DNA from: Clostridia bacterium
GTDB taxonomy: Bacteria > Bacillota_A > Clostridia > Oscillospirales > CAG-272
Length of the DNA: 8,865 nt
Reading direction: 5' to 3'
Assembly (NCBI GenBank): GCA_017411885.1
Contig: JAFQPF010000088.1
Span: 1 to 8,865 of the forward strand
Within the stretch, counting starts at the first letter, position 1. Each line of letters opens with the position of its first letter. Position numbers and translations under genes: made by a program. Below, one piece after another: positions 1 to 5,925 of the stretch. A model generated the notes under the pieces. That model worked only from the letters and a program-made list of their open reading frames with translations, did no database searches and was not told where the DNA came from.

Positions 1-2
1 AA

Positions 3-725
3 GCAGGCGTCCATTTCGGACATCACACAAGAAGATGGAACCCCAAAATGGCTGAGTACATCTTCACAGAAAGAAACGGTATCTACATCATCGACCTTCA
101 GAAGACTGTTAAGAAGTTCGAGGAAGCTTACATGTTCGTTCGCGAGCTCGCAAGCGCTAAGGGTACCATCCTCTTCGTTGGTACGAAGAAGCAGGCCGCA
201 GAAACCATCAAGGAAGAAGCTGAAAAGTGCGATATGTACTTCGTAAGCGAGAGATGGCCCGGCGGTATGCTCACAAACTTCAAGACCATCAAGAAGAGCA
301 TCGCTCGTCTCAAGAGCCTCGAAAAGATGCAGGCAGACGGCACGTTCGACCTTCTCCCCAAGAAGGAGGTTGCAGCTCTCGTTAAGGAAATGAACGACCT
401 CGAAAAGAACTACGGCGGTATCAAGGAAATGGATAAGCTTCCCGACGCTGTATTCATCGTTGACCCCCGCAAGGAAAGAAACGCAGTTCTCGAAGCTAAG
501 AAGCTCGGTATCCCGGTAGTAGCTATCGTTGATACAAACTGCGACCCTGATGATGCTGATTACATCATCCCCGGTAACGACGACGCTATCCGTGCTATCA
601 AGCTCATCGCAGGCGTGCTTGCAGATGCAGTTATCGAAGGCAGACAGGGCGAACAGATCGGTGCCGCTGACGAAGCAGACAAGACCGAGGCTGAAGAGGC
701 TGAGGACGCAGAAGCTAACGCATAA
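3..725 (+). CDS. rpsB: 30S ribosomal protein S2 (5' end cut by window)
   Basis: S2 is a core protein of the small ribosomal subunit and is needed for S1 docking and translation initiation. The reading frame is already open at base 3 and gives [15 protein letters not shown] directly before the first in-window ATG at 48. This is the conserved S2 N-terminus, so the ATG at 48 is internal and only about 10-12 residues are missing. Other S2 hallmarks visible are [35 protein letters not shown], the DPRKERNAV segment and [21 protein letters not shown]. The visible part is 240 residues, so the full protein is near 250, normal for bacterial S2. The last 25 residues or so are very acidic and Ala/Glu-rich, a variable tail seen in many S2 proteins. 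The gene lies 40 bases before tsf, the usual rpsB-tsf pairing, and they are probably co-transcribed. Any promoter or autoregulatory leader lies upstream of the window. Confidence 0.98.
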   Translation, partial: AGVHFGHHTRRWNPKMAEYIFTERNGIYIIDLQKTVKKFEEAYMFVRELASAKGTILFVGTKKQAAETIKEEAEKCDMYFVSERWPGGMLTNFKTIKKSIARLKSLEKMQADGTFDLLPKKEVAALVKEMNDLEKNYGGIKEMDKLPDAVFIVDPRKERNAVLEAKKLGIPVVAIVDTNCDPDDADYIIPGNDDAIRAIKLIAGVLADAVIEGRQGEQIGAADEADKTEAEEAEDAEANA

Positions 726-765
726 TTTTGCAATATAATCGAATATACGAAAGGAAGTAAATACA

Positions 766-1692
766 ATGGCAGTACAGATTTCCGCTAAGGACGTTGCCGA
801 GCTCAGAAAGAAGACCGGCTGCAGTATGATGGAATGTAAAAAGGATCTCGTTGAAGCAGAGGGCAATTTCGATGAGGCTGTAAAGGTTCTCAGAGAAAAG
901 GGTCTTGCTGTTGCCGCTAAGAAGGCAGACAGAATCGCAGCAGAGGGTGTTGTAGATATCCTCGTTGAAGGCGATACAGCAGCGATCATCGAGGTTAACT
1001 CGGAAACAGACTTCGTTGCAAAGAACGATTCCTTCAAGGAATTCGTTAAGAATATTCTCAAGACGATCATCGCAGACCGCCCTGCAAGCGTTGCAGAGCT
1101 TCTCGCTAAGCAGTACAGCGATGATATGACCGTTGAAGCAAAGCTTAAGGATATGATCTTCACCATCGGTGAAAATATGAATATCCGCCGCTTCGATATC
1201 GTAGACGGTACACTCAGCACCTATATCCACGGTAACGGTCAGACAGGTATCATCATCAACTTTGAAGCAGATGATGCAGCAAAGAATAACGCAGGCTTTG
1301 CAGAATTTGCAAAGAACATCGCACTTCAGTGCGCGGCTATGCCTGTTCTTTACCTTGATAAGGAATCGGTTCCCGCAGCTGATCTCGAAGAAGAAAAGCA
1401 GGTTCTTATCGCACAGATCAAGAACGATCCCAAGAATGCAAGCAAGCCTGAAAACATCATCGAAAAGATGGTACAGGGTAAGATCGGTAAGTTCTATGAA
1501 AAGAACTGCCTTACAGAGCAGGGCTACGTTAAGGACGACGATATGACAGTTGCTCAGTACGTAGCAAAGACCGCAAAGGAATTCGGCGGCGACATCAAGA
1601 TCAAGTCCTACATCAAGTATGAAAAGGGCGAAGGTCTTGAAAAGAGAGAAGACGACCTCGCAGCAGAGGTTGCTAAGCTCGTTAACGGCTGA
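766..1692 (+). CDS. tsf: Translation elongation factor Ts
   Basis: EF-Ts is the cytoplasmic nucleotide-exchange factor that releases GDP from EF-Tu so that it can reload with GTP. The 308-residue product is full length for the longer Gram-positive form. The N-terminal UBA-like domain (about residues 1-55) contains TGCSMMECKKDLVEAEGNFD. The TDFVAKN motif at residues 81-87 holds the Asp-Phe pair (D82, F83) that in the family inserts into EF-Tu near the Mg site. The two core subdomains follow, and the C-terminal part ends in a charged helix. The start is supported by an AAAGGAAG ribosome binding site at 750-757, eight bases before the ATG. Codon choice matches rpsB, as expected for highly expressed genes. 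It is the last gene of the pair because a strong terminator follows within about 10 bases of the stop; pyrH and frr, often found next in Firmicutes, are absent. Confidence 0.98.
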   Translation: MAVQISAKDVAELRKKTGCSMMECKKDLVEAEGNFDEAVKVLREKGLAVAAKKADRIAAEGVVDILVEGDTAAIIEVNSETDFVAKNDSFKEFVKNILKTIIADRPASVAELLAKQYSDDMTVEAKLKDMIFTIGENMNIRRFDIVDGTLSTYIHGNGQTGIIINFEADDAAKNNAGFAEFAKNIALQCAAMPVLYLDKESVPAADLEEEKQVLIAQIKNDPKNASKPENIIEKMVQGKIGKFYEKNCLTEQGYVKDDDMTVAQYVAKTAKEFGGDIKIKSYIKYEKGEGLEKREDDLAAEVAKLVNG

Positions 1693-1702
1693 TAAGCAAA
1701 AC

Positions 1703-1737
1703 AAAAATCGCAGACCGCACGGTCTGCGATTTTTTTG
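1703..1737 (+). terminator. Intrinsic terminator after tsf, probably bidirectional
   Basis: A perfect inverted repeat pairs 1703-1716 with 1721-1734 around a four-base loop. Its GC-rich core is CGCAGACC/GGTCTGCG and it runs directly into a T-run. It begins about 10 bases after the tsf stop. The left arm carries five A's, so the opposite strand also ends in a T-run; it can therefore also stop leftward transcription from the XRE gene, whose stop codon lies at 1747. Confidence 0.93.
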
Positions 1738-1746
1738 TCTTTACGG

Positions 1747-2094
1747 TTATTCGTCAACATCAATTCCGCAGGATTTTGCATATGATATGATATAGTCAAT
1801 GACGTGTTGACGTTGAAGTTCATTCATCTGCTCAGTACATTTTTTTAGGGTTTGGTCAATTGTTTCCGGAGTATTTCCAAACAATATATAATGGGCGTTT
1901 GCATCCAAAGCGATACAAATTTCTTTTAGTTTTAAAACAGAAATACCGTTGATTCCGCGTTCAATATTGCTGACTTGTTGAGCACTGCAGACGTTGACTA
2001 ACTCTGATAATGTGTCTTGAGTTATGTTCTTTTTTAGCCTTAATTCCTTTATTCTTGCTCCAATTTCTTTGTTAAGCTCGGTAGTATTGCTCAT
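1747..2094 (-). CDS. XRE/Cro-type helix-turn-helix transcriptional regulator
   Basis: This is a predicted cytoplasmic DNA-binding protein of 115 residues. Residues about 11-73 form a five-helix HTH_3/XRE domain (IGARIKELRLKKNITQ... to ...ALDANAHYILFG), with SAQQVSNIERG at 37-47 as the recognition helix region. The C-terminal 40 residues are helical and charged (TLKKCTEQMNELQRQ...), a plausible dimerisation segment. I chose the ATG at 2094 because AAAGGTG lies five bases before it. A longer frame starting with TTG at 2115 has no comparable ribosome binding site and would place its start almost at the predicted transcription start. It is divergent from the 80-residue gene with about 157 bases between them, and it shares the tsf terminator at its 3' end. 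The arrangement suggests it represses itself and the divergent gene. Its ligand and targets are not visible. It is A+T-rich compared with rpsB-tsf, consistent with later acquisition. Confidence 0.9.
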   Translation of the reverse strand: MSNTTELNKEIGARIKELRLKKNITQDTLSELVNVCSAQQVSNIERGINGISVLKLKEICIALDANAHYILFGNTPETIDQTLKKCTEQMNELQRQHVIDYIISYAKSCGIDVDE

Positions 2095-2099
2095 AGTTA

Positions 2100-2106
2100 C
2101 ACCTTT
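2100..2106 (-). promoter_or_regulatory. Ribosome binding site fixing the XRE start
   Basis: On the minus strand this reads AAAGGTG, followed by five bases and then ATG at 2094. It is the only good Shine-Dalgarno match near the candidate starts, and so decides against the TTG at 2115 and the ATG at 2109. Confidence 0.75.
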
Positions 2107-2115
2107 CATAGACAA

Positions 2116-2212
2116 GTTATCAACATTTATTATAATGTTTTAAACCCAACTTATGAATATGGCTAAAAGTTTATAACTAAACATTTCAACTTGACAAAAT
2201 GCTAGTGATAAC
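2116..2212. promoter_or_regulatory. Candidate paired operators GTTATCA / TGATAAC
   Basis: GTTATCA at 2116-2122 and its exact reverse complement TGATAAC at 2206-2212 lie at equivalent places in the two divergent promoters: at the predicted start point of the XRE gene, and inside the -35/-10 spacer of the 80-residue gene. A separate small dyad, AGTT-TAT-AACT, lies between them at 2168-2178. These are plausible binding sites for the XRE protein. The assignment is an inference from position and symmetry, and a seven-base match in A+T-rich DNA can arise by chance. Confidence 0.3.
2129..2157 (-). promoter_or_regulatory. Predicted sigma-A promoter of the XRE gene
   Basis: On the minus strand TTCATA (2157-2152, four of six matches to the -35 consensus) is followed by 17 bases and a perfect TATAAT at 2134-2129. 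The transcription start would fall near 2122, giving a leader of about 28 bases that includes the AAAGGTG site. The GTTATCA heptamer at 2116-2122 would overlap the start point, which would suit autorepression. Confidence 0.6.
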
Positions 2213-2219
2213 GTATAAT
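2191..2219 (+). promoter_or_regulatory. Perfect-consensus sigma-A promoter of the 80-residue gene
   Basis: TTGACA at 2191-2196 and TATAAT at 2214-2219 are separated by exactly 17 bases, a perfect match to the vegetative consensus in both hexamers and the spacer. Transcription would start near 2226, giving a leader of about 26 bases that carries AGGAG at 2240-2244. Such a promoter should be very strong unless repressed, which fits control by the divergent XRE protein. Confidence 0.85.
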
Positions 2220-2251
2220 AAGTATAAAATAAAAGAAATAGGAGAAAAACA

Positions 2252-2494
2252 ATGGGAGAAAAGGCTACGCTTATTATGGAGTATGTAAGAGAACTTTATT
2301 GTGCCGGATATAGCGATAAGGAAGTAGAGCAAAAATTAAGGACGTTAATATTTGATGAGATGTCTGACCAGCTCGGAGTTGATAAAATACTTCTTTGCGG
2401 ACCTTTAGAAAAAAGCTTTGAAGAGTATTGTGAGAAAATTGGAATCAGCGAAAAAGAAGTAACAGAAAAATTATTAAAGAAACAGCAAAATTAA
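2252..2494 (+). CDS. Small protein of unknown function (80 residues), divergent from XRE regulator
   Basis: I do not recognise this protein. It is 80 residues, rich in Glu and Lys, and appears mostly alpha-helical, with no signal peptide or membrane segment, so it is probably cytoplasmic. Two segments resemble short helical bundles: residues about 4-35 (LIMEYVRELYCAGYSDKEVE) and about 52-78 (LEKSFEEYCEKIGISEKEVT), with two Cys, C17 and C49, in the first half and C59 in the second. The gene is real by its signals: AGGAG at 2240-2244, seven bases before ATG, a perfect promoter at 2191-2219, and a hairpin terminator after the stop. One sampled 60-base line is about 35% G+C, against about 50% in a line of tsf, suggesting separate origin. 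Possible roles include a partner or antagonist of the XRE protein, a toxin-antitoxin component or a phage-derived factor, but nothing in the sequence chooses among these. Confidence 0.8.
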   Translation: MGEKATLIMEYVRELYCAGYSDKEVEQKLRTLIFDEMSDQLGVDKILLCGPLEKSFEEYCEKIGISEKEVTEKLLKKQQN

Positions 2495-2496
2495 AG

Positions 2497-2517
2497 CCTT
2501 TACTTTTCAAGTAGAGG
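2497..2517 (+). other. Stem-loop directly after the 80-residue gene
   Basis: CCTTTACTT at 2497-2505 pairs with AAGTAGAGG at 2509-2517 (nine pairs, one G-U) around the loop TTC. It starts three bases after the stop codon and is not followed by a T-run, so it is not itself a terminator. It may protect the 3' end or be a chance hairpin. Confidence 0.4.
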
Positions 2518-2530
2518 GCAAAGAGAAGAG

Positions 2531-2559
2531 AAAACGCCTGTCATAACGACAGGCGTTTT
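2531..2559. terminator. Bidirectional terminator between convergent genes
   Basis: AAAACGCCTGTC at 2531-2542 pairs perfectly with GACAGGCGTTTT at 2548-2559 around the loop ATAAC. It ends in TTTTGTTGT on the plus strand and TTTTCTCTT on the minus strand. It lies between the stop of the 80-residue gene (2494) and the stop of the leftward 1053-residue dockerin gene (2573), and can serve both. Confidence 0.88.
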
Positions 2560-2572
2560 GTTGTATCAAATT

Positions 2573-5500
2573 TTAGCCGATCGGCAGAACCTCATATCCG
2601 CTCCATTTAGCAAGATAACGGGCTAAAATTACACTGTCGGAGGAGTCTACAACTGTGTCCTGGTTGAGATTTGAATTATCTTCGTTTATCTCGGTATATC
2701 CCGTCCATTTTGCAAGGAAGCGTGCCAATACTACGCTGTCGTTTGAATCGACAATTTCATCACCGTTTACGTCACCGAAAACGGTGTTATCCATTATCGG
2801 GTATTCAAACTTTTCTGCTGATTCCGCATCAGGGAAGAAAGCGATGTAAACGATGTCGAAATATTCTCCGTCAAGTGGGCTTACTTCTCCTGCCCCCCAA
2901 GGCTTAAGTATCAATTCCTTATAGTTTGAAGTGTCGGTTATAGTACTGAAGTTAAAGTCCGAAATGGTCTTTATGCTTGTACTGCCGCTCCAGCTTGTTG
3001 ACGTATATGTTCCGCCGGCAGACGTGCTTGCAATGTTGATAACAGCATTTTGACGGCTTCCATCATTTACCTTTGCAAGAGTAGGCCCTGTTATAGTTGC
3101 ATCGTAGTTGGTTGTTGAAAAGAAGCTTTTTATAGGATACTGAGCGACATAATCAAGTGCCGGTGCGTTTGTATTTGAAATGTTTGTTCTGTAAGCTATC
3201 TTTATATAGGGATTGGACTTCACGTTGACTTTATATTCGAGCGCTTCAAGCGGGATTCTGAGTAAGCATCCGTTATCAGAATAGTTGCCCGGAACAGCGT
3301 TTATTCTGAAGTAATTAACGTCGTCTTCATCTGTAATAAACGTATCGGAATATCCAAGTCCGGTAAAGGATATCTTGTCTGCGTATTTTAACAACTCCTC
3401 AGCCGCGAGCATCTCGCTTACGATTACTGTACTGTCGTAATTCGGGTCGTACGGGTACTCCTTTTCAGGGGTTGGAAGTCCGGCGTCGGCAATATCGTAG
3501 TAGTAAAAATCACATTCCGGGAAGAAATCATTTGCAACAAGAGTGGTGATTGTCGCCTGATCATATTTGTAGTGGGTATTAGAACCCGAACAGTCTGTCA
3601 GGTTGTTACCGGTTTGAAGAATAGTCAGTCCCTCTGCCATAACAAAGGTGTTGTCTCGGAAATCGTATCCGCTGTTTTGACGTCCAGCTTCTTTTGCATA
3701 GCGAGCCTTTATTCCTGTATGCCTTGCCTTGAAGAAATAGTTGCCGTAATAATTACAATTTTCGTATACGGTGACGAGATCGTTTTGTACCGCTCCGTAG
3801 AAGAAGTTACTGTCCTTGTTATAACGCTGATGTCCCCAGCCGTATCCGCCGTAGAGCACGTAATTGTTGGTAGCCTCAAGATTTTTTATCGACCAGTTGC
3901 AGTTGTCGGAGGTAGCATTTTGGGACATATTTGTAAGCCATACCTCGGGACCGCTGTTGCTGTACGTGCTTACCGTGTTTGTGAAGGTGATGTTGCTCAT
4001 TGCTATATTTGAGTTTGAACTGGTAATGCTGTCACTATATCCGATGCTGAATTGCGTGGTAAAGCAACAGTCGTATATCTGTGTTGCGTAGCAGTGATCG
4101 ATAGTATAGTCGCTACATGAGCCCCAGTTTTCAACTGCATTTCCCAGACGTGTCTTGCCGGAATCGCCGGTTTCGTAATTGTCGGGGAATTGGAGAGCTC
4201 CGCCAATCCAGGCGAAGGTACAGTTCTTTACTGTAAAGTTTTTAGCGTACTGTGCGCCGATGCCATGGCTTGCGCTATGGGCAAAAGCAATATTATCAAT
4301 AGTTACGTTCTTTGACTGACCGGAGCCTACATATAAAAGGTTACTAAATGCAGCAATCTCAATAGAATCAAATAATTTACCGGGATTTCCCTTATCATAG
4401 TATAAGTAGAGGGTGTTGTCGTCCCAGTTGTGATAGAATTCGAGATTGTTTGAAAGATCTCTCTGGTCTATGAACGGAGTGGAGTGTCTGTATGGGCTGA
4501 AGCTGTTTCCGGTAGCATCAGCAGGATCTCCTCCCGACATAAAGGATTCGTATCCGTTGTATACCAGACCTATATCAACGCGGATATTTTCGGTTTTGTT
4601 CTTCTTTGAAACCTTGATACCCCAACCTTCGCCATTGTTGAATACTATATTTCCTACATCCTGATTTTTAGTGAAGGTTCGGCCGATGTATTTCCATACG
4701 TGCATATCAGAGGTGCGTACCCAGTTGCTCTTGCCTTCGCCGGCTATAGAATTATATATTCTCGGCTTTTCACCTTCGCCGTACGAGGATAGAGTGAGAC
4801 CGGATGCAGTCAGCTTTATTGTACCGTTTGCTCTGAAAATTTCGCCTCGTCTGAACAAAATTACCGAGCCCTCAGGAATAGCAGATTCGCTTAAGAGGGA
4901 TTTTAACCTTTCCATTGTTATGGGAGAACTTTCACTTGTTCCGCTGTTGTAGCTTTTACCAAGCTCTTCCGAAACATAGTAGGTATTACCATTTCCCGTG
5001 GGTGTATATGAGTTGTTTGGAGTATTCAGGATTTCCTCTATAAGATCATCGGCACCCGAAACGATTGCGTTTTCAACCGAAGCAGTAAGAGGCGCATATT
5101 TTACAAGCTTTCCTACACCGCTGTCTTCATTTTGGTTGTAGCTGTAGGTGTAAGCATCAGCCTCGGCCTTTGTCTTGAAAAAAGCGATATACTTTAAGTC
5201 ATAATAATACTCTTTTGTGAGAGTTTTATTTCCCGAACCGAGAGGCTTGAAAATCAGATTGATCGAAGTTCCTTGCTCATATGTCGGGAATGTATCTGCC
5301 TGAGAGTTGAAGGTGTTCATATCAAGCACGATATCGTGCCATTGGCCATCAGTTATATGGGCAGTATGGGGATTCGGATAATTTTCTCCGGCATCTGATT
5401 TAATACTTGCATTTAACATGCCGTACGGGGAATCTGTGCGATAACCGAGCTTGATTATTGGATAATCAAGCATATTTATGCCGAGAGACGAAGCCTTGAA

Positions 5501-5734
5501 GCTAAGGTAATAATCGTTGTTATTATAGCTACCCGGCTTGCTTGTCAGATGGATATAAGGGTCACTTTCCGCTCCTTCAACCGTATATCCGAAGTCAATG
5601 ACACTCATATACGACACAACTGTTTCATATGGCATAAGCTCAATATGTACGATGTTGTTATCGGATGCGGTGATTAACGGTAATGATGAGAATGCGATTA
5701 AAATTGCCAGCAGTACACATAGTAATTTTTTCAT
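2573..5734 (-). CDS. Secreted beta-helix protein with two flanking repeat modules and a type I dockerin
   Basis: This 1053-residue protein is a predicted exported subunit of a cellulosome-like complex. It has a Sec signal peptide (MKK, hydrophobic stretch to about residue 23, cleavage near ITA|SD). Next is a module at about 27-196, a linker, a right-handed parallel beta-helix (pectin-lyase-like) region at about 248-745, a second copy of the first module at about 790-978, and a dockerin at 986-1053. The beta-helix opens with TYYVSEELGKSYNSGTSESS and GSVILFRRGEIFRANGTI, an entry typical of secreted carbohydrate-active beta-helix proteins. The dockerin has two calcium loops: D988/N990/D992/D996/D999, and N1022/N1024/D1026/D1030/D1033. 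A polysaccharide lyase or glycoside hydrolase role is likely, but I cannot assign a CAZy family or catalytic residues. The start is supported by AGAAGGTG just upstream and the gene has its own promoter at 5766-5794. It is a paralogue of the truncated gene at 7594-8865. Confidence 0.92.
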   Translation of the reverse strand: MKKLLCVLLAILIAFSSLPLITASDNNIVHIELMPYETVVSYMSVIDFGYTVEGAESDPYIHLTSKPGSYNNNDYYLSFKASSLGINMLDYPIIKLGYRTDSPYGMLNASIKSDAGENYPNPHTAHITDGQWHDIVLDMNTFNSQADTFPTYEQGTSINLIFKPLGSGNKTLTKEYYYDLKYIAFFKTKAEADAYTYSYNQNEDSGVGKLVKYAPLTASVENAIVSGADDLIEEILNTPNNSYTPTGNGNTYYVSEELGKSYNSGTSESSPITMERLKSLLSESAIPEGSVILFRRGEIFRANGTIKLTASGLTLSSYGEGEKPRIYNSIAGEGKSNWVRTSDMHVWKYIGRTFTKNQDVGNIVFNNGEGWGIKVSKKNKTENIRVDIGLVYNGYESFMSGGDPADATGNSFSPYRHSTPFIDQRDLSNNLEFYHNWDDNTLYLYYDKGNPGKLFDSIEIAAFSNLLYVGSGQSKNVTIDNIAFAHSASHGIGAQYAKNFTVKNCTFAWIGGALQFPDNYETGDSGKTRLGNAVENWGSCSDYTIDHCYATQIYDCCFTTQFSIGYSDSITSSNSNIAMSNITFTNTVSTYSNSGPEVWLTNMSQNATSDNCNWSIKNLEATNNYVLYGGYGWGHQRYNKDSNFFYGAVQNDLVTVYENCNYYGNYFFKARHTGIKARYAKEAGRQNSGYDFRDNTFVMAEGLTILQTGNNLTDCSGSNTHYKYDQATITTLVANDFFPECDFYYYDIADAGLPTPEKEYPYDPNYDSTVIVSEMLAAEELLKYADKISFTGLGYSDTFITDEDDVNYFRINAVPGNYSDNGCLLRIPLEALEYKVNVKSNPYIKIAYRTNISNTNAPALDYVAQYPIKSFFSTTNYDATITGPTLAKVNDGSRQNAVINIASTSAGGTYTSTSWSGSTSIKTISDFNFSTITDTSNYKELILKPWGAGEVSPLDGEYFDIVYIAFFPDAESAEKFEYPIMDNTVFGDVNGDEIVDSNDSVVLARFLAKWTGYTEINEDNSNLNQDTVVDSSDSVILARYLAKWSGYEVLPIG
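2576..2779 (-). other. Dockerin I cassette of the 1053-residue protein
   Basis: This encodes residues 986-1053. The two repeats are GDVNGDEIVDSNDSVVLAR and NLNQDTVVDSSDSVILAR, each followed by a LAKW-x-GY segment. In the dockerin numbering, positions 10/11 are Ser-Asn and Ser-Ser. By my hand alignment it matches the dockerin at 5929-6132 at 52 of 68 residues, and long stretches of DNA are also shared, although the rest of the two proteins is unrelated. Confidence 0.93.
2801..3367 (-). repeat. Flanking module, C-terminal copy (1053-residue protein)
   Basis: This encodes residues about 790-978. Key signatures are VNYFRINAVPGNYSDNG, PYIKIAYRT, LILKPWGAGE and EYFDIVYIAFFPDAES. It is homologous to the N-terminal copy at 5147-5656 and to the copy in the truncated protein at 7831-8328. 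The likely fold is a beta-sandwich with a carbohydrate-binding-like role, which is an inference from strand pattern and context. Confidence 0.75.
5147..5656 (-). repeat. Flanking module, N-terminal copy (1053-residue protein)
   Basis: This encodes residues about 27-196, directly after the signal peptide. It matches the C-terminal copy through PYIHLTSKPGSYNNND, YPIIKLGYRT, LIFKPLGSGNK and EYYYDLKYIAFFKTKAEADA. The protein thus carries the same module on both sides of its beta-helix. This copy is more diverged and somewhat shorter than the other two. Confidence 0.7.
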
Positions 5735-5765
5735 AATTTCACCTTCTGTAAAAATAGTTACCTAT

Positions 5766-5795
5766 ATTATAACATACGCATTTGCATAAGCAAAT
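5766..5795 (-). promoter_or_regulatory. Extended -10 promoter and ATTTGC dyad before the 1053-residue gene
   Basis: On the minus strand TGTTATAAT (TATAAT at 5771-5766, with the TGn extension) gives a good extended -10. The -35 at 17 bases is weak (TTTGCT). A 16-base dyad, ATTTGC-ATAA-GCAAAT, at 5780-5795 covers the -35 region and could be an operator for a regulator that responds to the substrate. The leader to the ATG at 5734 would be about 25 bases. Confidence 0.55.
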
Positions 5796-5884
5796 ACCCA
5801 AATCATTAAATTTACATTAGATTTTCATAATATATGTTTTGAATATATTTCGTATAAGTAATCTTGATATTGTGAGAAAGAAAA

Positions 5885-5919
5885 CAAAAAAAACAGCCGC
5901 TAAAATCGGCTGTTTTTTT
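5885..5919 (-). terminator. Intrinsic terminator after the GLUG-repeat gene
   Basis: CAGCCG (5893-5898) pairs with CGGCTG (5906-5911) around a seven-base loop, flanked by eight A's on the left and eight T's on the right that extend the stem. It lies seven bases beyond the stop codon at 5926, on the side read by the leftward gene, and separates that gene from the promoter of the 1053-residue gene. The T-run on both strands makes it potentially bidirectional. Confidence 0.9.
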
Positions 5920-5925
5920 TGTTGG

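Noticed and set aside
48..50. ATG at 48 as the start of rpsB
   Set aside because: The frame is open upstream to base 3 and encodes the conserved S2 N-terminus, so this Met is internal.
715..1704. A 329-codon open frame on the minus strand across tsf
   Set aside because: It is fully antisense to tsf, its product is Cys/Leu-rich as expected from reading a biased coding strand backwards, and no promoter or ribosome binding site supports it.
2095..2115. TTG at 2115 or ATG at 2109 as the start of the XRE gene
   Set aside because: Neither has a ribosome binding site, whereas ATG at 2094 has AAAGGTG at good spacing.
3572..4012. A 146-codon plus-strand frame inside the 1053-residue gene
   Set aside because: It is in the shadow of a clearly real gene and shows no domain, start signal or separate composition.
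5796..5884. Possible small gene or RNA in the A+T-rich stretch between the dockerin genes
   Set aside because: I found no open frame with a ribosome binding site and no stable structure beyond the terminator and the promoter dyad already listed.
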